Assembly: GCF_024622195.1 (NCBI RefSeq)
Contig: NZ_JANKBI010000014.1
Span: 1 to 64,000 of the forward strand
From: Murimonas intestini
GTDB taxonomy: Bacteria; Bacillota; Clostridia; Lachnospirales; Lachnospiraceae
Direction of reading: 5' to 3'
DNA: 64,000 bases
In this document: positions 42,780 through 51,258 of the stretch, in pieces
Layout of the letters: each line of letters begins with the position of its first letter
How positions within the stretch are numbered: position 1 is the stretch's first letter
Position numbers and translations under genes: made by a program
Notes under the pieces: model-generated
The model's input: the letters and a program-made list of their open reading frames with translations, nothing else
The model's database searches: none
Told to the model about the DNA's origin: nothing

Positions 42780-45722
42780 TCAATATCCTATCTTTATCCT
42801 CACTTCTTCAATAAAAGTTCCAACATATTCGTTGTCAATACGCTTTCCCGCTCGGGTTATGTTACCAAATTCCTTTACATACAACATGATGTTATCACTA
42901 ATAAAGCGTACTCGCTCACCACGGTCAGTAGCATCTCTAATCTCGGAAGGAGTGTGTTCAATAGCAATCAATTCTTCAATGGTATCCAAAATCCCGTCTT
43001 TTACATATTCTCTTAGAATTGGAATGATTTGGAAAACAAAACGTTCCACAAAATCTTCCTCATATCCTTCTTTACGCTTACGAAGGAAATACGTATGACC
43101 AAGACGTACATCACTCTTCTGATATTCATCGTTGAAATAACTTTCGTTGTCGAATATAGCCTGTACTGCATCGAATACCAATAATTCAATTGAATTTTCA
43201 TCATCATTCTCCGATACATTCTGGTAACAGCTAATAACAACACCTCTGTCAGCCGGACTATCGACAAAAAGAAAACGTCTTCGAATAGCATAATCAATCG
43301 AATCAATAGATTTATCTGCAGTATTCATTGTACCAATAATAAATAGGTTCTTTCCGAGAACAATATCTTTTGTCCTTGATACAGGAATACTGACTTTGTC
43401 CTCTACTTCGTAAGGTGTGGAAACTTTGCTATCACGGTATTCCAATCCATAAATCAACTCGCCAAAAACAGTTGCAATATTTGCCCTGTTTATCTCATCT
43501 ATAACAAGGTAAAATTTAGGTGGTTCGTCATGGTTAGCTTTTTCTGCAATTTTAGCAAACTCGGCAATTTTACCCAGAATTCTATTTACACTGTTATAGG
43601 ATGGAAGACCACCATCCGCTTTAACTTCAATACCACGGATAAAATCTTCATATCCGTATGATGGATGAAACTGAACCAAATCCCATCCTCCTGTTGACAA
43701 CTTTGCAGAAGCGGAAGGATTTGCATAGTCACTCTCACTGAGCTTATATGTATCCAGTGCAGCAGAAATCTCTTCCTGGCTTACAAAACGGCTTGTAAGC
43801 ACTTCTGATTCAGGCTTCAATTGTTTTAATACAAATCTCTTGCTCTCAAAAGTTTTAGACGTGCCAGGAGGGCCTTGGAATATCATCTGTCTAACACCGA
43901 TATTCTCCATGATTTGTTGATAGTCTTTTAAATCAGTCATTTTTACAACTCCTTTTATCTCTATCATTTTTTCTGTACCATTCGTGATATTAAAAATATC
44001 CTCATATGCATCAACATCAAATGCTGTTGTTCCCAAAACCAATGCATCAAATTTTTCCTTATCGACCCGGATATGAGTTCCTTGCTGATTCCATAATGTG
44101 TACAGATTCATCATCTTCGTTCCGAAATAATCAATTCGTGCTTTTTCTCTTTCTGTCTGGGTTACCGCATTAACATTCTTTAATCCATCGTGTAATGCTT
44201 CGAGATACTTTATTTCCAACTGGATTAGTGCATCTAAATCACCATATGCTTCACTGTGCCCTTTAACTAAAGAAATATTCATTTCATAGAGATTCAGATA
44301 ATACAGCAACAGTCTATAAACGGCACCATAGATTTCTGCCGGGTTGTTATCCTTGCAAACATTGTTGATCGTAAATGTATGCAATCTCAATCCGTTTAAC
44401 GGAAGATATATGTTACTTGGAGAACCATCTGTGTATGAAATCTCATATGCAGCCACATCCGTTCTCTCTGCCCACCGTCCGACATTGCCTGGGCGAGTTG
44501 AATAATATGCATGAGGATTTCTCCTGGCTTTTCCCTTAACTGCTGTTTCATAATAGAAACTTGGCGCATCATTCAATTTAACCAAATACGAGGCATATGC
44601 AACCGGAACTGATTTGCTTGGAATCGATGCAATCTCAATATTGAATAAAAGTGAGTCTGTGGCTATGTCACATGGGAAAACACCATTCAACACAATAGCA
44701 TCTATGACGCTCTCTAAAATTCCTTTATAATCCGAACAATGATTAGATATAATTTCATTTTCATAATACCTAACGGTATCTTCTAACGAATATGGTTCAA
44801 CATGTTCACCTGAATTCACCATAACCTTCCGAATGTCAGATATACGATTTAAACCAGATATCCCCGTGTTCAGTTTTGATTCAAGTGCTTTCTCATATGT
44901 TTTAATATTCCCGCGTAAAATTCCCAAGGAAGAAAGGTTGTTGATAAACGGGAAAATTTGATACATCATTTTGGGTTTGAACTTATCAAGTACGAAATAA
45001 GCTGTTCCGGTACGTTCTACCATAAACATACCGTGTCCCGGCATATATTTTTCTGCAACATCAGGAACTCCTGGAGCAGCATTTGTAGTTAAAAATTCTT
45101 TTATACTATCAAATATATCTATGATAATTCTTCCAGCATTCGCATTAACAGAGTCATAGTATTTTTCAAGTACGTCCCGATCCGATTTTAAGTCTGCAAC
45201 ATAATCCATTCTTCTTCTCAATGCATAATCAAGATGGCCCGCATGAAAATTTCTACACTCTGTAAAAATAACAATGACATTATCCGGAATACACAATGTG
45301 GAGCCATCAGAAAGAGAAACAGCCTCATTTCGGAACTCCATTGCATAAATAAGATTTCCGAGTAATGCTCCTGCATCCACCCTTGAAATATCATCAAATA
45401 TTACTGCGTGAAGTTCTTCTGTATCTCGAGCTCTGTCACAAAGTTTTTTTATGCGTTTCTCTACATAATCCACCGTCATTGTTCCGGTTGCTTTAATATC
45501 AAGCCCGTATACAATGTCCTCATAGGTCATGCTCGGATAAACTTGTATAAACTCACATCTATCACTGCCGATGAAATCCTCGATTTTATCCAAATCCTTA
45601 TAGATGTCTTTTGATTGGAGGCTATCAATATTTAATTTTTCATAACACAGATAATACGCAGCAGCTCTGGCAAGAAAAGTCTTGCCCGTCGCCGGGTTAC
45701 CTGTGAACAACAGGTTTTTCAT
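42780..45722 (-). CDS. tandem AAA+ McrB-like NTPase (two AAA domains in one chain)
   Basis: At 980 residues it holds two AAA modules. Module 1 starts at the very N-terminus: Walker A TGNPATGKT (about 7-15), weak Walker B VIFDDISRVD, then LDYALRRRMDYV, lacking the MNTAD motif. Module 2 (about 595-980) is complete: QGPPGTSKTFESKR, LVIDEINRANIATVFGELIY, IIGTMNTADKSIDSIDYAIR and RRRFLFV. MNTADKS is the McrB-class GTP-binding signature. The middle (about 200-590) is unassigned. The usual N-terminal DNA-binding domain of McrB is absent. The start overlaps the methylase stop (ATGA). Confidence 0.88.
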   Translation of the reverse strand: MKNLLFTGNPATGKTFLARAAAYYLCYEKLNIDSLQSKDIYKDLDKIEDFIGSDRCEFIQVYPSMTYEDIVYGLDIKATGTMTVDYVEKRIKKLCDRARDTEELHAVIFDDISRVDAGALLGNLIYAMEFRNEAVSLSDGSTLCIPDNVIVIFTECRNFHAGHLDYALRRRMDYVADLKSDRDVLEKYYDSVNANAGRIIIDIFDSIKEFLTTNAAPGVPDVAEKYMPGHGMFMVERTGTAYFVLDKFKPKMMYQIFPFINNLSSLGILRGNIKTYEKALESKLNTGISGLNRISDIRKVMVNSGEHVEPYSLEDTVRYYENEIISNHCSDYKGILESVIDAIVLNGVFPCDIATDSLLFNIEIASIPSKSVPVAYASYLVKLNDAPSFYYETAVKGKARRNPHAYYSTRPGNVGRWAERTDVAAYEISYTDGSPSNIYLPLNGLRLHTFTINNVCKDNNPAEIYGAVYRLLLYYLNLYEMNISLVKGHSEAYGDLDALIQLEIKYLEALHDGLKNVNAVTQTEREKARIDYFGTKMMNLYTLWNQQGTHIRVDKEKFDALVLGTTAFDVDAYEDIFNITNGTEKMIEIKGVVKMTDLKDYQQIMENIGVRQMIFQGPPGTSKTFESKRFVLKQLKPESEVLTSRFVSQEEISAALDTYKLSESDYANPSASAKLSTGGWDLVQFHPSYGYEDFIRGIEVKADGGLPSYNSVNRILGKIAEFAKIAEKANHDEPPKFYLVIDEINRANIATVFGELIYGLEYRDSKVSTPYEVEDKVSIPVSRTKDIVLGKNLFIIGTMNTADKSIDSIDYAIRRRFLFVDSPADRGVVISCYQNVSENDDENSIELLVFDAVQAIFDNESYFNDEYQKSDVRLGHTYFLRKRKEGYEEDFVERFVFQIIPILREYVKDGILDTIEELIAIEHTPSEIRDATDRGERVRFISDNIMLYVKEFGNITRAGKRIDNEYVGTFIEEVRIKIGY
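43938..43956 (-). promoter_or_regulatory. internal ribosome binding site and start codon in the tandem AAA gene
   Basis: AAAAGGAG at 43956-43949 is followed after 8 bases by ATG at 43940, codon 595, in frame, just before AAA module 2 (MTDLKDYQQIMENIGV). Initiation here would give a 386-residue protein holding only the complete AAA module, comparable with the short McrB form of E. coli. Confidence 0.6.
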
Positions 45723-46846
45723 ATAAATCCCTCTCCAATGTTCTCGCTATTTTCTACACCCAATAGATTCCTAACCAATCTTGCAAGAAAGTATGATACT
45801 TTTGGAGGAACCGCATTGCCAATCTGACGGCTTATTGAACGCTTATCTCCATAAAAAACATAGCTGTCAGGGAAACTTTGAATTCTTGCCGCCTCTCTTG
45901 GTGTTAGTGTACGGTCTTCATCCGGATGGATAAACCGACCGCCTGCAGGAGTATCAAACCTTGTGGTGATTGTTGATGCTTGCTCATTCCAACAAAGTCT
46001 GCCATACGAACCACTATGAATAGAATTAATCTGTTCATTCAATGCTGTGTAGTTTTCTCCGTTTTTAATTTGGCGCATTCTCTCTATTGCAACCTTAGAA
46101 TGCCGTGACCGAGTATGATTTGTAATTGTGCGTGTATCACTAGCTAAAAACTTTTCATACGCAGTTTCTGGTGATAGATTATCAATTACTCCATCTTCAC
46201 TTATCATCGCAAGATTTCCTATTGCATCCCTTACCGTCACTTCATCAAAATAATTCGGATACTCTTTTTTTATGTCCTTTATGGTTTTTTCCCACAAAAC
46301 ATCAATATCCGCTTCATCAATGAGAGTTCCTATAATAATCATTCTCTCTCTTCGCTGCGGAACTCCAAAGTCCGCAGCATTGATTACCTTGTGATATATG
46401 CGGTATGGTTTTCCGTTGAGTGACTCGGGGTCTTGAAAAATTCTTTTGATTTCTTCAAAAATTTTCCCACCTTGCATTGTAGATATTCCTTTTACATTTT
46501 CCATAACAAAAACTTTAGGCATAACCGTTTTTACAACATTAAAATAATGTTTGAAAAGATAATTTCGTGGGTCGTCGATAAATCCCTGTCTGATCCTTGC
46601 ACCTGCCATAGAGAATCCTTGACACGGTGGTCCTCCAATAATGACATCAGCCATCGTTCCCACGAACATATCAGAAGTGTCTATATTTTTTATATCATCA
46701 ACAATTACATCAACTTCAGGATGGTTACGCTTATATGTGTTTGCTATAACAGGGTCATACTCTACAGCTTTCTCAACGCTAAATCCTGCTTGGATAAATC
46801 CAAGTGATAAGCCTCCGCATCCCGCAAATAAATCAATTATTTTCAT
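45719..46846 (-). CDS. DNA (cytosine-5-)-methyltransferase
   Basis: The 375-residue protein carries the C5 methylase motifs in order: I DLFAGCGGLSLGF (5-17), IV GGPPCQGFS (71-79, catalytic Cys 75), VI ENVKG (116-120), VIII QRRERMIIIG (164-173), and a target-recognition region before X RQIGNAVPP near residue 350. It is normal in length. It overlaps the upstream adenine methylase by 14 bases and the downstream AAA gene by 4, so all are translated as a unit. The target sequence is not predictable. Confidence 0.95.
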   Translation of the reverse strand: MKIIDLFAGCGGLSLGFIQAGFSVEKAVEYDPVIANTYKRNHPEVDVIVDDIKNIDTSDMFVGTMADVIIGGPPCQGFSMAGARIRQGFIDDPRNYLFKHYFNVVKTVMPKVFVMENVKGISTMQGGKIFEEIKRIFQDPESLNGKPYRIYHKVINAADFGVPQRRERMIIIGTLIDEADIDVLWEKTIKDIKKEYPNYFDEVTVRDAIGNLAMISEDGVIDNLSPETAYEKFLASDTRTITNHTRSRHSKVAIERMRQIKNGENYTALNEQINSIHSGSYGRLCWNEQASTITTRFDTPAGGRFIHPDEDRTLTPREAARIQSFPDSYVFYGDKRSISRQIGNAVPPKVSYFLARLVRNLLGVENSENIGEGFI

Positions 46847-48506
46847 CTACGTCAATTCCTCCGCTCGTCCTGTACCTAATAGCAAAATTCTTGATATAGT
46901 TGCTTTCGGCTTCAGTTAATCCATACGCTGCATTAATAAAAGCATCTATTGCCCAAATTTCCTCCAAACACGCACGGTGCTTATATTCATACTGCGTTTG
47001 CTTTGTTCCTACATACACCTTGGTATCTTCCAACTTCTGTCTCAAATTATGTGCCAATTCTGTAGAACCAGACATATCTATTTGCCTTGGCACTATAAAA
47101 CCATTCAAATCTTTACTGACGTGCCAACAATCTGACACACCTATCCAATACCACCAAAACAAAGTGGAGTTGATCAAGCAGTAACAAAAATCCGCTTCTA
47201 TTGGAGTCTTAAAACTGAATACCTTATATTCTGGATCATCTACTTTTTCTCTGTAAGCTTTCATCCAAAATGCTTCACGCCTATTTAAGTAAACTGATTC
47301 GCATCCCTCTCTAGAGATTGCATATACAGACTGCATTTTTCTCTTATTAGTAATCTTTTTGTAAATATTGATATCTTGCTCAGTTCCCAACTTAGGTATA
47401 AAATCAGCATTTCCGTACTTATTCTTTACCATTTTAATATCAGTAAAAAGATTGCAGCGTTCTTGCTTATACCAATACTTATAGTTTCCAGTAAAAATAG
47501 CCTTTTCTGATTTTCTGTCTTTGCCAATCAGAATACATAATTTTTGATGCACCGAATCAAATAAGCAATCCGGTCTATCTGCAAAACTCAAAATATACTG
47601 CTCTGAAACTAACACCCCCAATTCATCTCTGAGTTTTTTCATTCTCGGCGTAGATACATAAGAGAGTGGAATAATAAATCCAATCGAACCATTTTTTTCA
47701 AGTCTCTTGGCTGCATTGAGCAATATATTTGCATAAATATTCCCATATTTTTTGTTAAGTTCAAGACCTGCTTTCGAATCTTCAACATATGGGGGATTGC
47801 CTACCACAATATGATACCTCTCATCAAATGAGGACTCATCCGCAATAAAGTCCAATGATGTAAAGTGTCTGCTCATTATATTTCCAAGTCCACAGCAATT
47901 TTCTACACCACAAGATTTCATTATATACAACAACAAGCGTAATTCCGTTATAATGATTGATTCAGCATTTACATCATTGCCAAAAATAGTAAAAAACACT
48001 TCTCGCACAAGACGTTTTGTAATCTTCGTTTTTTTCTTCAGCAAATCAATCTTAAGTTCAAGTGCCGTAAGTAAATATTCTCCTGCACCACACGTAGGAT
48101 CAAATATAGTCTTGTTGCAACAAAATGAGCGATATGGAATGGCATCCAAACTCATATTACTAATATTCGATGCCTTAAGCTTTCCGTAGGATGCCTTAAT
48201 ACTATTTATAAGAATAAATCGTACAACATCATTCGGCGTGTAATAAACGCCCTTATTTTTTCTGATGCTTTGTTTTTCATTAATCTTTGAAAGAGTATCT
48301 TGAACTTGCTGATATGAATGTTTGGATCGAGCAGTCTTGTTTCTTCGAAAATCGTCTCGCTTTGCAATACCCGTTAGTTCATTACAAATCATTTCAACCT
48401 CATTCGGTGAATATGTTTCTTGTATATATGAATAGACAAGGTTTAATGCCTCATCAACAGCACTACATTTTTCAATTCCTGCAGCGGATGTATCAATCTT
48501 ACCCAT
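46833..48506 (-). CDS. N6-adenine-type DNA methyltransferase (Eco57I/TaqI-like)
   Basis: The 557-residue protein has KGVYYTPNDVVRFIL (86-100), motif I TIFDPTCGAGEYLL (133-146), GNDVNAESI (176-184) and catalytic NPPY (237-240) in a gamma-class order. A C-terminal recognition part (about 330-557, with LFWWYWIGVSDCWHVSKDLNGF split) resembles Type I/IIG specificity regions. I place the start at ATG 48506, which overlaps the XRE stop (ATGGGTAA) and has AAAGGA 11 bases upstream; the longer frame to 48671 runs over the XRE gene. It probably protects one strand of an asymmetric site. Confidence 0.88.
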   Translation of the reverse strand: MGKIDTSAAGIEKCSAVDEALNLVYSYIQETYSPNEVEMICNELTGIAKRDDFRRNKTARSKHSYQQVQDTLSKINEKQSIRKNKGVYYTPNDVVRFILINSIKASYGKLKASNISNMSLDAIPYRSFCCNKTIFDPTCGAGEYLLTALELKIDLLKKKTKITKRLVREVFFTIFGNDVNAESIIITELRLLLYIMKSCGVENCCGLGNIMSRHFTSLDFIADESSFDERYHIVVGNPPYVEDSKAGLELNKKYGNIYANILLNAAKRLEKNGSIGFIIPLSYVSTPRMKKLRDELGVLVSEQYILSFADRPDCLFDSVHQKLCILIGKDRKSEKAIFTGNYKYWYKQERCNLFTDIKMVKNKYGNADFIPKLGTEQDINIYKKITNKRKMQSVYAISREGCESVYLNRREAFWMKAYREKVDDPEYKVFSFKTPIEADFCYCLINSTLFWWYWIGVSDCWHVSKDLNGFIVPRQIDMSGSTELAHNLRQKLEDTKVYVGTKQTQYEYKHRACLEEIWAIDAFINAAYGLTEAESNYIKNFAIRYRTSGGIDVDENN

Positions 48507-48747
48507 TGGGAAATGCATCCTTTCGTTTCTGTTCTTTAGATTTCTCTTCTCTAATAAATTCCATAATATCCCCAACATCACAGTTGAGTGCATCGCATAT
48601 CCGAAGCAGCACATCTGTATTGACATTTCCGCCTTTTCCAAGTTTTGCAACAGATGTTGCACTAATACCACTCATTTCACGCAAGGCCTTTTTATTGATT
48701 CCACGATCTATTAACAATTTCCATAATTTATTATAGCTAAAACGCAT
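48499..48747 (-). CDS. XRE-family helix-turn-helix regulator (controller-type)
   Basis: The 82-residue protein has a Cro/C1 HTH at about 8-62 (LIDRGINKKALREMSGISAT, LLRICDALNCDVGDIMEF). As the first gene of the operon, with dyads upstream of its own start, it looks like a controller protein timing methylase and nuclease expression. GGAGG precedes the ATG. Overlap with the methylase start couples translation. Confidence 0.9.
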   Translation of the reverse strand: MRFSYNKLWKLLIDRGINKKALREMSGISATSVAKLGKGGNVNTDVLLRICDALNCDVGDIMEFIREEKSKEQKRKDAFPNG

Positions 48748-48840
48748 TCGCTTTACCTCCGCTATTTGTCCCCATCTTAATACTTCTGCGCACTCTCAGT
48801 TGCCTGGAAGATATGGCTTTATCGAATGTGCTAACTTCTT

Positions 48841-48890
48841 AGTATAACAGTATATCACAAAGATACGCAAAAGTATATAAAGTTTTGTGA
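48841..48890 (-). promoter_or_regulatory. promoter and operator region of the restriction operon
   Basis: On the minus strand TTGCGT (48870-48865) and TATACT (48846-48841) are spaced 18 bases. A dyad TCACAAA...TTTGTGA (48855-48861, 48884-48890) and an inner dyad ATAC-GCAAAA-GTAT (48863-48876) overlap the -35 and spacer, fitting autoregulation by the XRE protein. Confidence 0.6.
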
Positions 48891-49036
48891 ACGCGAAATT
48901 AAATCTGCTTGTGCATTTGAATTTTTGCGTATTAATAACTGTAAATCAAGTTTATACTATCAACTCTCCGCATAGTCATTCTGTCAACTCGACCCCAGAT
49001 TTAGGTGATTGATATATTTCCACAAAAGAAAAACCC

Positions 49037-49075
49037 GGGTATCCAGGCAAACCATAGAAGGTTGTCCGAATACCC
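49037..49075 (-). terminator. orphan intrinsic terminator
   Basis: GGGTAT...ATACCC arms with an inner GG.AAACC pairing are followed on the minus strand by GGGTTTTTCTTTTG. No gene on that strand remains just upstream of it, so it marks a lost gene. Confidence 0.6.
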
Positions 49076-49225
49076 AGAAATGCTTTATTTTAAGGCTATT
49101 TACACTATTTAATTCTGTACTTTTGACAGCTAAACTACGTCTCAACATGGACGGTACACGAAAACAAATCCATATATTATAGAAGAGAAACTTTTAATTC
49201 CGAAGTGCAGTAGTCACTTGATAGA

Positions 49226-49287
49226 ACCCTATTAACGATTTCTTTCAAGGAGGTTCATGTTATATACCCTGTTAACGATTGATTTCA
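49226..49287. repeat. pair of 22-base degenerate direct repeats
   Basis: ACCCTATTAACGATTTCTTT and ACCCTGTTAACGATTGATTT begin at 49226 and 49266, 40 bases apart, 19 of 22 positions equal. The second shares ACGATTGATTTC with the palindrome at 35343-35388. Confidence 0.6.
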
Positions 49288-49577
49288 CATACTTTCTTTT
49301 AAAGAAGGAAAAGAGTAGTCATCCGGTAGTCTCAGAGAGCATGATGGACACTGAATTACGCCCCATTTTGCCCAGTTGTATTGAGAATTGCGGATAGTCC
49401 ATGAGTCCTGCCGTGACATACAAAAAGTCCCTTATCATAACACAAACTTCGCATTTAAATAAGTGTCTATGCACCTTGAAATTTCAATAATAACTGGCTA
49501 AAAACAGCACGAGACCATCTGGTTTTAGTATAATTAAGTTACCACACAAAATTATTAAAGATAAGGGGGTATAAGTA

Positions 49578-50357
49578 TTGAAAAAACGTATAGAAACCGC
49601 TCTGAGAGATTTATATTCTGCTCCGGTGGAGCGGCCTGATCCTGCCTCTATAGAGAGGACAATTTCGAAAGCCAGGAAAAGTTTAGCGTTTTCAGCAGCG
49701 GCACGTCAAAGGCCGTTCCGCCCGGTCGGCTTTTTGGAAATTCTTGCTGGACAGGTGCGGTTTATTGCCAGGTCTGTCTGGCTGCTGCAGGGAGTATTTC
49801 TGGCTGTCACCTGCCTGATCATTAAGCTTGCTGCCGGGCAGCGTTTGACATCTGTTCTGTATATGTCTGCAATTTTCACAGCTATGACGGCGCTTCCATT
49901 TTACGGGCGGGCACAACGCTACAAAGTTCTTGAGACAGAAGCCGTAACGAGGATATCACTTGCCAGAACACTCCTGGCTAAGCTTTGTATCATTGGAATC
50001 GGGGATGCCCTATGCCTGAGTTTGATAATTTTATTTTGGGCCGGGAGTGCAGACAGCTCGATAGAGGCGGCGTTTATCTATGTGATTATTCCTTATCTGC
50101 TGGCTGGTACCGGCAGCCTGTTTATCCTGAACCATTGCCACAGACAGCAGGGGATTGAAATTGTTTGTGGTTACTGCTTAGGCCTTGGCGTATTGTTCAA
50201 GATTATATCTGACAAAATACAGTTTAGCAGGACGGAGCTGTCACTAACACTCGCGGTTGCCGTCTGTGCAGTATTATCTATTCTGTTATTGTTTGAATGC
50301 CGAAGTATGTTATGTAAAGTCCGTGTAAATGATATGGTACCTTTAATGGGAGATTAA
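49578..50357 (+). CDS. membrane protein of an ABC exporter operon
   Basis: The 259-residue protein has a charged cytoplasmic N-terminus (about 1-60) and six hydrophobic segments (about 70-250). TTG start, 8-9 bases after AAGGGGG. It is followed 10 bases later by an ABC ATPase and then a permease, so it is likely an accessory or anti-sigma-like component of that exporter. No named family recognised; comparable genes precede bacitracin-type ABC pairs in clostridia. Confidence 0.65.
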   Translation: MKKRIETALRDLYSAPVERPDPASIERTISKARKSLAFSAAARQRPFRPVGFLEILAGQVRFIARSVWLLQGVFLAVTCLIIKLAAGQRLTSVLYMSAIFTAMTALPFYGRAQRYKVLETEAVTRISLARTLLAKLCIIGIGDALCLSLIILFWAGSADSSIEAAFIYVIIPYLLAGTGSLFILNHCHRQQGIEIVCGYCLGLGVLFKIISDKIQFSRTELSLTLAVAVCAVLSILLLFECRSMLCKVRVNDMVPLMGD

Positions 50358-50367
50358 GGAGAAGATT

Positions 50368-51258
50368 ATGGAATTAACAATTGAGAAACTGACAAAACGC
50401 TATGGGGACAAGGATGCAGTCAAGTCTGTGAGCCTGAATCTTACTCCCGGGGTCTGGGGGCTTATCGGCGCAAACGGAGCAGGAAAAACTACGCTTATGA
50501 GGATGCTCACTGGTATCTTGTCGCCAACCTCCGGCCGGATTTTGTATGATGGTGCAGAAATCAGTGTATTGGGCGAGCGGTATTGGGACAGGCTGGGTTA
50601 TCTGCCGCAGACCTTTGGCTTCTATCCGGAATTTACAGTCACAGACTATCTGGAGTATATTTCAGCGCTGAAAGGACTTACCAGACATCAGGCGAAAAGG
50701 CGAATCAGTATGCTGCTGGAACTGCTGGCCCTAGACGACGTGCGAAAAAAGCACATCCGCAAATTATCCGGCGGCACACAGAGGCGTATAGGGGTTGCTC
50801 AGGCATTGCTGAATGATCCCGATATTCTTATACTGGATGAGCCGACCAGCGGCCTTGACCCCGGTGAGCGGGCTCGTTTCCGCAACTTGCTTTCTGAAAT
50901 GGCACAGAATAAAATTGTCTTTATTTCCACACATATTGTGTCCGATGTGGAGTCTGTTGCCACACAAAATGCTGTTATGAAAAATGGTAAAATCATTGGA
51001 ATCGGAACGACAGAGCTGCTTCTGGAAGAAATACATGGAAAAGTATTTTACGCAGTGATCCCCGCTGATGCCCTGCAGACATATGAGCGTTCAATTTGTA
51101 TTGTAGGAGTAAAGTCGGAGGGGGACAGCATGATGAGGGTACGCTATGTGGCAGACAGCGGACAGATTCCAGATTCATGTCCGTCTAATCCATGCCTGGA
51201 GGATTTATACATCTACTTGTTTCATGAGAAAGGGGGCAGCCATGATGCTGAAGCTTGA
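50368..51258 (+). CDS. ABC transporter ATP-binding protein
   Basis: The 296-residue ATPase has Walker A GANGAGKTT (about 34-42), Q-loop LPQTFGFYPEFTVTDYLEYI, signature LSGGTQRRIGVAQALL, Walker B ILILDEPTSGLDPGER and H-loop STHIV, followed by a C-terminal regulatory extension. It is of the ABC-2 exporter class (multidrug, peptide or lantibiotic resistance). The permease gene begins inside its 3' end. Confidence 0.92.
   Translation: MELTIEKLTKRYGDKDAVKSVSLNLTPGVWGLIGANGAGKTTLMRMLTGILSPTSGRILYDGAEISVLGERYWDRLGYLPQTFGFYPEFTVTDYLEYISALKGLTRHQAKRRISMLLELLALDDVRKKHIRKLSGGTQRRIGVAQALLNDPDILILDEPTSGLDPGERARFRNLLSEMAQNKIVFISTHIVSDVESVATQNAVMKNGKIIGIGTTELLLEEIHGKVFYAVIPADALQTYERSICIVGVKSEGDSMMRVRYVADSGQIPDSCPSNPCLEDLYIYLFHEKGGSHDAEA

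Larger units (their letters stand above)
48891..49577. other. non-coding right edge of the island
   Basis: Nearly 690 AT-rich bases with no supported gene. It holds an orphan terminator (49037-49075) and two degenerate 22-base direct repeats (49226-49287). A TATAAT at 49529-49534 without a good -35 may serve the ABC operon that follows. Confidence 0.5.

Noticed and set aside
48507..48671. N-terminal extension of the adenine methylase
   Set aside because: Runs in another frame over the XRE gene; the ATG at 48506 has the better ribosome site and the usual stop-start overlap.
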